Positions 1 to 9,900 of a stretch of 25,864 bases of DNA are shown one piece after another. The stretch spans positions 423,162 to 449,025 of the forward strand of contig NW_003140313.1 of NCBI RefSeq assembly GCF_000003605.2, written 5' to 3'. This DNA is from Saccoglossus kowalevskii. Lineage: Eukaryota > Hemichordata > Enteropneusta > Harrimaniidae. How positions within the stretch are numbered: position 1 is the first letter of the stretch; every line of letters begins with the position of its first letter. The position numbers and the translations under genes were made by a program. The notes below the pieces were generated by a model, which was given only the letters and a program-made list of their open reading frames with translations, had not been told where the DNA came from and searched no databases.

Positions 1-13
1 CCCTCCGCTTTAA
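1..13. mobile_element. Right edge of a TTAA-flanked MITE, cut by window start
   Basis: The first 13 bases, ending in CCGCTTTAA, match the right terminus of the MITE copies at 170-311 and 15067-15231 (CTCCCGCTTTAA in the latter). The TTAA at 10-13 would be the target site. Most of the element lies outside the window, so this rests on a short match to the two better copies. Confidence 0.4.
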
Positions 14-169
14 AGCGCAACAATCGTCACGCGTGTTAATTTTGCGTAAATAACCACCAGAAACAGACAACGCATTTTACATGCGTTATATAATGTCGCG
101 TGGGTCCCCATATTAAACACGACGCGATGCTCTTATAAAACCTATTTCCAGTGTCCAGATATAGGCACA

Positions 170-311
170 TTACGAGCTCGTCGTCACCTGCGCACGCTCG
201 TGAGTTGAGTCCCAAGCGACGATAAGAAAACACTCTAAAACACAAAGGCTCATGGGTAGACGCGCTAATGGCCATCTTACGCATGCGCAGGTAACGACTC
301 CCTCGCTTTAA
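170..311 (-). mobile_element. TTAA-type MITE, copy 1 (about 142 bp)
   Basis: Read on the minus strand this begins TTAAAGCGAGGGAGTCGT at 311 and continues with CACCTGCGC-type motifs. It aligns end to end with the element at 15067-15231, including internal words such as AGATGGCCAT and TTATCGTC. The ends are inverted repeats. The intact TTAA is at 308-311; the other end (170-173) has decayed to TTAC. TTAA targets are typical of piggyBac-type transposition, so a non-autonomous piggyBac-like element is the inference. No transposase is present. It lies in an intron of the upstream gene. Confidence 0.75.
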
Positions 312-582
312 CCGTTTGTAAACGCGGCTCGAAATAGAGTGTAATGTGCGTGGACCTATAATTGACATCATAACCCTGACTTCGAAAACAACATGCAGAA
401 TATGTTAAATGATTTGTTTACTTTTTCGCTTTATTCAAGTGATGTACTTTTGAAAAAAAATACAGTTCTACCTTATATTTCGTGGAATATCCAGGCTTTT
501 CCCTGTTTCATCTGAAAACGTCTGATTATCTGCAACCTTGGATAATCACAAACAGTTTATAAATTACAAATCTGTGTTTCAG

Positions 583-762
583 CCACTGATTCGATTTGTG
601 ACGAACTAGAACTATTTGACTGTCACAACGCGTATTGGATCAGCAACGACCTCACGTGTGACGGTATTAATAACTGTGTGAACAATATGGACGAAAAACT
701 TGAAACTGGAAAGTACTGTCCCGTCGTTGAACCCGAAACAGACAAACCAGAACGCGGCAGTG
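583..762 (+). CDS. LDLa-like exon of an upstream gene (partial, internal)
   Basis: Splice acceptor TGTTTCAG ends at 582 and donor GTAAGT starts at 763. The exon is 180 nt, phase 1 in and 1 out, encoding about 60 residues. Five cysteines and CDGINNCVNNMDE fit an LDL-receptor class A module (calcium-binding acidic motif C-D-G-x-x-x-C-x-x-x-x-D-E). The usual third cysteine is replaced: the sequence reads Tyr-Trp-Ile where Arg-Cys-Ile is normal, so one disulfide should be missing. The tail after the last Cys is acidic and charged, then Gly-Ser-Gly. LDLa domains bind calcium and protein ligands outside the cell. I assign it to a gene separate from the large one at 6913 because a terminal exon follows at 872. 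Its 5' exons are outside the window. Confidence 0.7.
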
Positions 763-871
763 GTAAGTGAAAATACTGAAATATAGTGTTCGTATGATTA
801 CACTACTTCTAGATCAAGTTTTTCATGTTTTTTTTTCTTTTCTGCTTTTCATAAAAATAAAGGTTACGCAG

Positions 872-969
872 GAGTCAGCCTACCATATGCCACGACAAGT
901 ACTATCGCATTAAGCTTTATGTATATATCTATGTGTATATCTATATCATCCACCGGACTGCACATATAA
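872..969 (+). CDS. Terminal exon of the LDLa gene: hydrophobic C-tail and stop
   Basis: After a 109 nt intron an acceptor (TACGCAG) at 865-871 opens a frame in the required phase 1. It encodes about 32 residues rich in Ser/Thr and hydrophobics (core TIALSFMYISMCISI) and stops at TAA 967-969. A second in-frame acceptor ending at 862 would add three residues (Tyr-Ala-Gly). The hydrophobic stretch sits almost at the C-terminus with only a few residues after it. That fits a GPI-anchor signal, with small residues at the exon junction as possible omega sites, or a tail with a single membrane segment. No family is recognised from this exon alone. The weak polypyrimidine tract next to the acceptor lowers confidence. 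Confidence 0.5.
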
Positions 970-1391
970 TACATCTTAAATGTTTGACCTTGGGGAAGTC
1001 CGAATGCTCCTTTATATAGCTTAACCTGGTTGCCCTCTCATTGTTTCACGGATACGAGAGTGCTCTCCACAAAAGGCACCACGAAACACATAGGGATGTA
1101 ACCACTGATAACATGAGTATAAACTGGTGCTCAACTTACATAGTTGTATGTACATACAAAAAAATAAGCAATCGTCTTCACAACGAAAAGAATGTTGTGT
1201 AAATTTCAGATCATGTAAATTCTCTGATAAATGAACTCAATAGAGCATTGTATATTTTGAAGGCTCGTATATTCGTTTCACGCTCAGTGCGCATGCCTGA
1301 AATGGTTGACTGCCAGGCTACATGTATTGCTGGCTTATATTTTCTTACTGACGTTTTACATTTATGTATTTGTATATTAATGTAAATAACA

Positions 1392-1397
1392 AATAAA
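1392..1397 (+). terminator. Polyadenylation signal AATAAA for the LDLa gene
   Basis: A canonical AATAAA hexamer lies about 420 nt after the stop at 969, followed by a T-rich stretch and a possible cleavage region near 1415. It would give the upstream gene a 3' UTR of roughly 450 nt. The sequence is AT-rich, so chance occurrence is possible. Confidence 0.4.
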
Positions 1398-1419
1398 TAT
1401 CACTTTTTCACACGACTGG

Positions 1420-2581
1420 AATTGATTGATAACAATGATTTCTACAACCGAGGAGAGAATACTAGAGTAACACGTCCTTTAGCTGCGAGACTCAGTGTGG
1501 AGACGCGTGACGTAATAACAACATTATAAATACTGTCTTCGTGGTTTGTTATTTACTGCCATGTCTCATGTCGATTGCAGAAATTAGTGTGCTAGTCTAA
1601 AGTTGTGGCGAACACACAATCAATACATGTGAGCGCCCTCATAGTCGGAAGTACACAATTATTATTGGATCCTCGGTTGTAATAAGGCGGGTTCATTCGA
1701 TCAGATGTGAAGTTAGATTTTTTAGACTTACTTGATGTTTACATGGTCATTTTTTGTTTTATAAGATGTATCTTATAAGATTAATCTTAACGTGTGAACC
1801 GGTAAAAAAGGTATGGACTGAGTTATTTCAGCGAATCGGACAGGTACACTGTAGTAAATGATTGCTTGCTACCTACATATCCAGAAAATGTTATAATGAT
1901 TATCAGAAAGTGATATTAGATTAAATTAGATTCGACTTGTTTGTATCGATGTGTTTAGTGAGTAAGGCCAATGCAATGTCAAGCGGCTTGAAAACCGATG
2001 GTGTTGGATACAATGGCATTAATGTTAGTAATGTTCCATTCATTGACTAGTGCGACAAGGCACGGGTATTGACAACACAAAAATGGCTGGATAGTTGATA
2101 GTTGGCTCGTCTAGTGTTTTTTTATCAAGGACATCGAATCACACTTAACTCGGAGATCACTAGGCATGACGGCATTTAGCACGTCGTTGCGCGATATTTT
2201 GTCGTGATCGATTTGTTTGGATTTTCGCCACGTTCATATATGACACGTATCCTCGGGGGCGGAGCTACGTCACGGACGTTCTACGTTGCTAAGACGCGCA
2301 CCACTGTACCACGTATTTCTAAGAGCTTTGTGCGCGCTGCTGTGGAACGCCGGTGGAGCCGGTGAAAACTCGAGAAAACAACACAAACTCAACTTTGAAG
2401 TAATCCTGAACAACCAAATTCATATATGTTACACACGTAGGGCTGATCTTGTTACACTGTTCAGGGGACTCTCATCAACCATCGCAAAGTACCGTTTTCT
2501 GCGAGTTTTTGGTCTTTGTTTTCACCGCGAGGGTTGCCAGGCGGTAGAAAATGTCCGGCTGTCCGCCCCCCGAGGATTGTC
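1420..2581. other. Intergenic, no gene recognised; GC-rich patch near 2240-2400
   Basis: No splice-supported coding exon was found. Two overlapping palindromes lie at 1759-1789. From about 2240 the sequence turns GC- and CpG-rich (GGGGGCGGAGC followed by CTACGTCACGG), resembling a GC box next to a CRE-like site. The 139-codon open frame from 2286 that follows has no ATG near its start and no recognisable protein, so it is not called as a gene. Confidence 0.5.
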
Positions 2582-3686
2582 AATTCCTAATTTCCGAGTT
2601 ACCATTTTTCTCACGAAATTCGATAGAGGGCGTTCTCAAAGTACCCGGATGACAGTCCGTTTAACGTTCGTGGTGGGGTTGAAATTTGAGCGGCGTCTGC
2701 TGTAAGCAATATACTCAACGCCAGTGGATTCGAATGCGTCGTCGGGAACCTGAGTGGACGCCAAACTATATTCCTGGGTTTGTTCACGGCATTTTCCATC
2801 CTGCGCCAGTATTTTTTTAGTTCAATAACTGGAGACAGCCGTCTTTCAACCGCAGTTATACATCGATTGAAAAACAAAGACTCTGTCAGCTTCCAGAGAC
2901 GAGCGCAAGCGAAAACATTGAGCCGGATTTGATGGAAATTTCGCTCGTTGCCGATTCCCACATCGATCTTCTTGTTCAGAATCCTTATGATGGCATTTGT
3001 TTCGAAGTTGAAGTTAAAATAACTACGGAAGGAAAAAAAGTGTGTCCATTTATGATAACTGCATCTGCTGATCGCCTGGTGGATCAAATTAAATCAAACT
3101 CACACTACACAGTTACAAACACCAGAAACTAGTAAGGATTTTCCTTCATGGATCATTGCCGAATACACTCTGCCATAGTGAAAATAAATTCTGTATTCTG
3201 CACATGATGAAGCTTTACGGAAAAAAAATAACCATTATCAAGTCGATATTTTTTCAGTCTGGCTGTTGTCCAGTCACTTCGATGCAACAAATATGCGAAC
3301 ATATCAGCTATTTCAAACAAAGGCAAAGTATGAAGGTTTTTTTGTTTTTTGTTTTTACGTTACACGGATCTACCAGAGTTATCGTCGACTCACTGTGTTA
3401 CAGTACGACGACGAATTGTTTGACTCTTGGCGAACATTTAACTCGTTTGCTAACTCAACAAGTTCAAAAAGTTTAGCTTTAAGAACATTGCTGCAAGTTA
3501 TACCACGATCCTGAAGAAATTTGCGGAGTTCTGGGACTTTTTTTGCTTTTCTAATCTATTGATTTACGCATGTAAGAATACAGAACTTCAATAAAAACAA
3601 CCCCACTCAGGCTTGTCATCCGGGTATTTTGGATGCGCCCTCTAGCGGAATTCCGTAGAAAACTAACAACTCGAAAATTAGGAATT
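2582..3686. mobile_element. 1.1 kb element with ~73 bp terminal inverted repeats
   Basis: Bases 2582-2654 and the reverse complement of 3614-3686 align over 73 bp at roughly 80% identity. Both start AATTCCTAATTT and both end TACCCGGATGACA on the inner side. A further shared word (GTGGGGTTG) lies just inside each repeat. Sequence outside the repeats does not match, so these are element ends. No clear target duplication is visible, so the superfamily is not assigned. Inside are moderately long open frames on both strands (2821-3132 +, 3266-3514 +, 2611-3087 -), none recognised as a transposase. A foldback or a non-autonomous, possibly gene-capturing DNA transposon is the best reading. Confidence 0.65.
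2821..3132 (+). other. Unrecognised open frame inside the TIR element
   Basis: An open frame of about 103 codons runs from a possible splice acceptor (TATTTTTTTAG at 2810-2820) to TAG at 3130-3132. An internal ATG at 2932 gives about 66 residues starting MEISLVADSHIDLL and ending in a polar tail. The composition is protein-like, but I recognise no domain. A long open frame also exists on the opposite strand, so this could be chance. It may be a remnant of the element's own gene or of captured host sequence. Confidence 0.2.
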
Positions 3687-4683
3687 ATGTTCAAAGTGGA
3701 TACACACTGGCAGGCACTGAGTGAATATTTAGTTTTGTGTTTTGATTTTACCGCACATAGCAGTAATAATTTTCCGTGTCAAAATCTGTCTATAATAATT
3801 TGAGTATTAGTGAACAGTACTTAGATTTGTTCACTCATTTAGATACACTCCTTGTTATACCATATTACAAACATAATTTGTCGTTAAAATAATATTACAA
3901 ATAATGTAAATTTTGTAATACTGATATCAACAACTATTTTTATAACATTTTTCCATTAATATATATATTATACATGACCGTGCAAAATGCAGACACATTG
4001 AAATACATCCGCGTCATATGAATCAATCGTAAAATGCTATTAATTTTTTCTTTCTCACTTTTATAGCATACATTTTCTCTGAACTTAGTATCATGATTTT
4101 CATCCTTATTACATGGAATGAATTATTAATTTGTGAAAATAAGGGAAATTATATTTTTTTCTAGTAGTTAGGCCCAAACAGTAGTATTCATTGATATTCC
4201 TGCTCACCGCACGTGCTCATTAAAAACGGCCGCATCACATTCTTTTGAGTTCTTTTTATCGGACTTTAAAAACATGAAGGAAAATTCAGTTCTCATAAAA
4301 AAAATCACGAATTTAATGATTATTTTTAAAAAGCGCGTTGATTCATTGCGCAGAAACATTCTACTTTTTTGGTATTAAAGTTTATCAGTATTTGTCAGTA
4401 ACTTGGAATTATGACGTCACAGTATACTGGGTTACAAATGGTATTCCATATATTTGTACCTACTTGTTTATTTAACTTACAATTATCTGCAGTCAACTTT
4501 ATTGCATAGAACCTTCATGCAACTTTCTTAGCTTTCAACGGTAATGTCACTGAATTATTTACAATGACGTCATACTTCACATGTTGTATGCACACATCTC
4601 ATGATTTATTTGCATACACAGTAGACATTACTGTCCTCCATATGTATTTCAGACACAATTGTTAAGTTTTCTTATCTCGTCAC
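3687..4683. other. Intergenic AT-rich sequence, nothing recognised
   Basis: Strongly AT-rich with many short A and T runs and (TA)n stretches near 3960-3970. No coding exon, RNA gene or convincing repeat structure is visible on either strand. Confidence 0.5.
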
Positions 4684-4693
4684 GCTGTTACGT

Positions 4694-4773
4694 TAGCCTG
4701 ACAAAGTCGCGTGAGTTGCGCCCTCCGCGGTACTCCAACCCCAACACAGTAAGGTATGACGCATGTCAGGCTA
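4694..4773. mobile_element. 80 bp MITE with perfect TIRs and 10 bp direct repeats
   Basis: The element begins TAGCCTGACA (4694-4703) and ends TGTCAGGCTA (4764-4773), a perfect 10 bp terminal inverted repeat. It is flanked on both sides by the identical 10 bp direct repeat GCTGTTACGT (4684-4693 and 4774-4783). That is the signature of a target-site duplication. hAT-like elements make 8 bp duplications, so either two bases match by chance or the family differs. The interior carries GCGCCCTC (4718-4725). It is too short to encode protein. Confidence 0.8.
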
Positions 4774-4783
4774 GCTGTTACGT

Positions 4784-6730
4784 GTGTCACGATTGACAAT
4801 AGGCAGGTTTCAGTATCACGTGGTATATTTGTCTCAGTACTCGTAGTACCAATTGTCTCGTTCGTAGCTAGTCGTCAAAATAGTTACTGAAATGTTCCTC
4901 CGAAAAATATGTATCTATCACCGTCTCCATGTCGTGGCAGGTGAATCTCGAATTCGAAAAGGTGCATTCATTTGCACCATTTGAACGCGACGGCGACCGT
5001 GCGCGTACTAAACCAACTTTAAACTCAGTTGGCTGGTTGTCTGAGCTTTAAACGAGCCCACGAGTTGCTGACTTGGCATGGCATATCACACGCATTAGAA
5101 ACCTGCGAATGGTTTACGCCACCAACGTCCAATGTAGCCAACGCCTTTGAGATAATTCTCGATTCCTATCATTTAGATCTACTACAGCAACAACACACTG
5201 ATACTATTTAATCAGTTACTATATTAAATAGTGCGGGGTTATGCTGATATGTCAATTAATATGACTTTAGGTTTGCAAATACCTGATCAATTAGTTTTGT
5301 TGGCATACAGACGCAGGTTAGCGCCGTGCGACCAATTAAGTCTTGACAAACACTTCTGGGTTTCGCGATCGAGCCACCGCAGACGGCAATATTTGTGTTT
5401 GTCATCGTTTGCATAATTATATATTTTCTTTGAACCTAGAATATCGTAATGTTTTTATTACGTGTTATGTATTTTTGCTTATTTCTTTTTATAACAGAAT
5501 TTATTTTTACTGTGTGATATCCACGTTTGGCACATACTCCTAAACACGTAAACTTTGGTATATCTTCTACTAGTACATCTATTTCTTTTATTGAACCACG
5601 GTTTGCATAATTACATACATGCTCTTAACTAATCAGAACGACGTATTAAAGCAATTGAAATGATGGTATAATATAATTATGCACATAAGTTTTGAAGAAT
5701 TAATTAATTTTGCATCATGATCAGTGAATATAGCTACCGATTTGTTCTCTAGAACTCTGAATTATCTGTTTTTCACAACAGAGTATCTGGGTGTTTTGGC
5801 CGACAGCAGCAGCACCTCTTTCTACTAGGTAACAAGCGCCCTTTAGCGAAGACGTGCTTCCATGACGTCAAAATGATCAGTATTGTCGTTCAAATATACA
5901 ACTTTTTTGGATGTGTAGCCGTTCGTGATTTACAACCCATCAAATCACTAAAACATATTTACTATTGACGGACAATCATAGAACCAAAAATATGCCTCCT
6001 ACACTCATTGTGACGTCACAGATGCTTTGTTGTTGGAGGGCGTTACTTTCAAGAACGGTGTAATAGGCATAATTATGCAGATCCAGATGTGAATTTTGAG
6101 ATTTTCTGCCAAACCAACTGATTTTATCATTGTTGAAATGTATCTGTAACTGACAAATTGTACATGATACTAATTAATATAATTACAGCCAACTCGTTTT
6201 ATAGAGCAAAAACATCAACGCCGAATTTTGTGAAAGGATACATTATTCAAGTAAACATCCTACTCGTAGATGATGACTGGCGCCCTCTCAGTCCAAGTCA
6301 CTGCTGTTCTTGGTGTACAATACCGCCCTCGTGCGTTAAGAGGCACAGTTAGTATACTAACTTAACGGCTGTTACTACATGACTTGCGAGTGAATAACAT
6401 CGGTGTCGCGTGTTGTTATTTAGACAATCGCGTAGTATTTGTCGGAATGACGCTTTAAGAAGACTAGATTGAACAACGTTCCTCTCAAACACTCAATATT
6501 GGCGAATTGTAAAGCAAATTTGAATATTGGTTTACACATTAGTTTTTTATTGATATTTTTCAAAACTTATAAGCCCATCACAACACATTTTTTTATTCTA
6601 AATTTCGGCGTCCAAACAGTGCGCGTAAATTATCTGATTTTATGATACCGACATGATGGCGGAATGATTTCACACAAGCACATTTCTCGTGAACGCCCTC
6701 GTTCTACATCCGCGTTGGGGCTTTGTTCAC
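4784..6730. other. Intergenic; possible tiny retroelement relic at 5029-5211
   Basis: Mostly AT-rich without splice-supported exons. The frame at 5029-5211 includes FEIILDSYHLDLLQQQHTDT, which loosely resembles the endonuclease segment of LINE polyproteins (pattern D-S-x-x-L-x-x-x-x-Q-x-x-T). It is too short and unsupported to call a gene. GCGCCCT words recur at 5836 and 6280. No RNA gene is visible. Confidence 0.3.
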
Positions 6731-6736
6731 CGATAT

Positions 6737-6826
6737 CAGCTGATTTGTGATTGGTGTAATGCCTGTTTCAACACGTCCATTGCACAAGGTACAGCCCCTT
6801 TATCGGCGGATAAAGTAATATATTAC
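6737..6826 (+). promoter_or_regulatory. Possible promoter of the large mosaic gene
   Basis: Within 180 bases upstream of the first coding exon are four elements: an E-box in a palindrome (ATCAGCTGAT, 6735-6744); an inverted CCAAT box (GATTGG, 6749-6754); paired inverted GATA-type sites (CTTTATC and GATAAAG, about 6798-6815); and a perfect 12-base palindrome GTAATATATTAC (6815-6826) that could serve as a TA-rich core. The clustering just before a start codon is the evidence; each motif alone is common. The transcription start is not determined. Confidence 0.3.
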
Positions 6827-6912
6827 GTTAGATGCAATTATTTCAGTGGTATAAGTGGAGATTAAAAATATTAATTACACAGAGGAGCTAACAGCGGCGG
6901 TCGACTGCATAC

Positions 6913-6961
6913 ATGTGCGAGATGTCTCCGTCAACTATATTAAAAGTATTGGGTATATACG
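6913..6961 (+). CDS. Exon 1: start codon and first half of signal peptide
   Basis: ATG at 6913 (a second in-frame ATG at 6922) opens 16 codons and one extra base before donor GTAAGT at 6962. An in-frame TAA at 6889-6891 closes the frame upstream, supporting an initiation here. Joined to exon 2 it encodes a polar start, then [14 protein letters not shown], a convincing signal-peptide hydrophobic core, with cleavage expected near Asn-Gly-Ser. The phase (1) and the completed signal peptide across the junction are the main support. A non-coding 5' exon further upstream cannot be excluded. Confidence 0.6.
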
Positions 6962-9900
6962 GTAAGTGTGATCAATTATTTCTATTTGTGAGTTCGGCAG
7001 TATAACGGGTAACGTGTGAATGATTTATATAAAGTTTATTATTATGCCTGAGTGTGATACACAAACCCATAAACTTGCATGTTTAAAATTGATATTGTCG
7101 CCTGGGACCATCAACATTCAAGATGACGTTCAAAGAAATATAATAGTAGCGCCATCAACATCAATCGTGGGACATGTTTTCGAACAAAATACTCTGTCTG
7201 TGACAAAAATGTTTCGTTTTTATGTGTAGACAACAACAAACAAGGAATTCACTCATTTCTCGTTGGTGTACGTTTTGTTTTTTCAAGGGCCGTTTTTGTA
7301 AGGTAGAAACAAATATTTGTCATCGGTTCGACCACTGAGTAAGGCGTCGCTCGTAGAATAACTCAATACATCTAGATTGCACGTGTTCTTGTTCTTTGTA
7401 TGTTTTATAAAGGGACTGAGGTTCACATTAATGTGTGCGTGAGTTGATATGGCGATGTAATGGCCGTTTATTGAAGTGATGTTCATCAGATACATCAACG
7501 CACTTTGACTTATCATCATCGACTGCTACGTGTCAAGATTACTTCCTTATGTCATGTTAAAAAAAAAGAAAAGAAAAGCGCAACAACATGATAATTCTCA
7601 GTATCCCGGACCTCGAACCAAATAAAAGTCGTTGTAAATCACCGTTCAATTGAATTCCAAAGTTTATTGTCGTTATTCGATGTTGCGTAAAACGGCCGCG
7701 AGATACCCGCAATGTGGCGCGACATCATCACGACACAAGCAAACGACTGACACACGTCAAACAAAATGAAAACGGATGTAATTGATTGAAACTCCATAAT
7801 TTGTTAAAAATTACAGTACAACTGAGGTTGCATAATAAAATGATGGAAAAACATTATTTATAATATTATTATTTCTTCGTTTCTATTGATAATATAATTC
7901 AGTAAATTAACTTAACGCAAGTCAGAGACTGTGATTATTTAAAAAGCCGCCACTAACTACGAAGTCGGAGACGTAGCCAAGGCCGATAAGCAGTACGTCT
8001 AATGGACAGACTTCTAAAATATACAATAAAACAGTTACCTGTTTAATTATTATTATTTATTTATTATTACCTTCAATACATTTTAGGTGATTTATTATAT
8101 ATTTAGAAGAGAATATATATATGTTTCGTATTTTGCCTTAAGCAAGTGTACAACCAAGGACAGAAAAACGTGTCTATTTTGTGTACGTGCTGACGTACTG
8201 AAATACAAAGACAATATTGGGAACTAATTTAAAATTGCATTGCATTTTGCATTTTAAACATAAGATAATACAATAAATGTTAAGATGTTGTCTTTTATAT
8301 TCAGGTAGACAGGCTTACACCAATGTTTAGGCATCGAAAAAGATGCCTGATTTCATTTGCTCATTCCTGCCTACGTCATGGCTGAATGTAGCGTTACACG
8401 TAAGAGGTTGGCCGCCATTTTGCGATGTAGGCCCGGGAAACTTATCACTTATTGGACACCAAAGATTAAAGTCAGAATAAGAAACGATTATATTAATTCT
8501 TGTAACATTCCCTTCTTTTACTCAATACTTCATTATTTTCCAGCTTGGTTGTTCGTTGTGAATGGATCATATGACGACAAATGCAGCATTACAGGTGAGT
8601 GAGTTTGCGCAATCGAATTTTAGCTTGGACGATCCACATGACACCTTTAAATCCCGGGGTCACTCTATATTAAAACCTTACACCACGTGCATTCTTGCTA
8701 AAAAAAATAATAGCCCCTAGGGATGGCAGCACATTGGCACACCCCCTATTGCGGACGCAATGTAAATTTAGTACCCCCTGGAGCAGAAAAAAACACCCCC
8801 TATTGCGAGCATTCTCTGCCTCTTTTTGCACTCAAGTGGGGTGTGATCAACTCAAACAAGCTACTTATGGTTGCTGTGTATGCAACTCCTGCTAGTGTCT
8901 TTCGTTGTTTGATGAAAAAAGATGAGCACTATTGACATGATTGTGAATATGATCATTTATTTTATAGTTTAATACACAATGCACACGACTTTGCCAGGAT
9001 TCTTATTCCATCAGATATCAGTACGCAATTTTATGTTCAGCTCCGAGTGGCTTTGGCATGAATACAGGGCAGAAAACCCAGAAAACTAAAATTAAGAAAG
9101 CAGGAGCTGAAAGGGCCCGGCCACCTAACTCAGGAACCAAGATTTCAAATTAACCCCTCAAATGTCCTAAATTTGGAACGCATGTGGGGTAGTAACGACG
9201 GCATATAGAATGACCCTCGGGCTTTAAACAGTCAATTCAACGAGGTGGACGGTACACTGTCGATAGTATGACCACCTGCTGCGTTTAACTGCCTGGAATG
9301 TCTAACTCGAATCGCACAATATAGCTAATTCCCGCCAATATAATTCAACGGTTCACAGATGTCGACGTTTTGAGATCGAGATCAGCGACCTGTGAAGCGT
9401 CCCCCGTTCTACGTCTTCTGTGTGATTATTACGGGTATGGGAGGGGGTACTTTACTGAAAAAAAAAACGATAAACACATGCAACATTTCAAGATTCCAAC
9501 CACTTTCCAGACCATTACAATTTTCGAAACAAATATATACCGCTTCTCCTCAAACTGTACGAATTTTATAGCTTGAACAACGATTTTTAAGGATTTTCAA
9601 TTATATTTATAATTTTAATAATTAATACTGAAATTATAGACTTCAAGAAGTCAAAGAGGGGGCCTATTTGGTGACACTTATGTATACTGCTTTCCAATAT
9701 CCTCTGTGTAAAAAATGACGACCTTTTAAGTACAGCTACTAGACAAGTTAAACAACTTTCACCTTTTGGCAAATCGCGTACCTAGGAGCCACTGTTAAAT
9801 AGATTTTGCATGAACATATCAACCCCGGTCTCTGTAGCTATAAAACCTTACTGAGTTATCTCGAATAAATTAGGAGTCCCATGCATTCCGATCGCTACTT

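Noticed and set aside
36-371. 111-codon open frame on the minus strand
   Set aside because: It overlaps the MITE at 170-311; its likeness to the frame at 15060 comes from the shared repeat.
2286-2705. 139-codon open frame on +
   Set aside because: It starts at TTG, has no early ATG, shows no domain, and runs across the end of the TIR element.
5029-5211. Possible LINE endonuclease relic
   Set aside because: Only about 20 residues are suggestive; no flanking frames continue the similarity.
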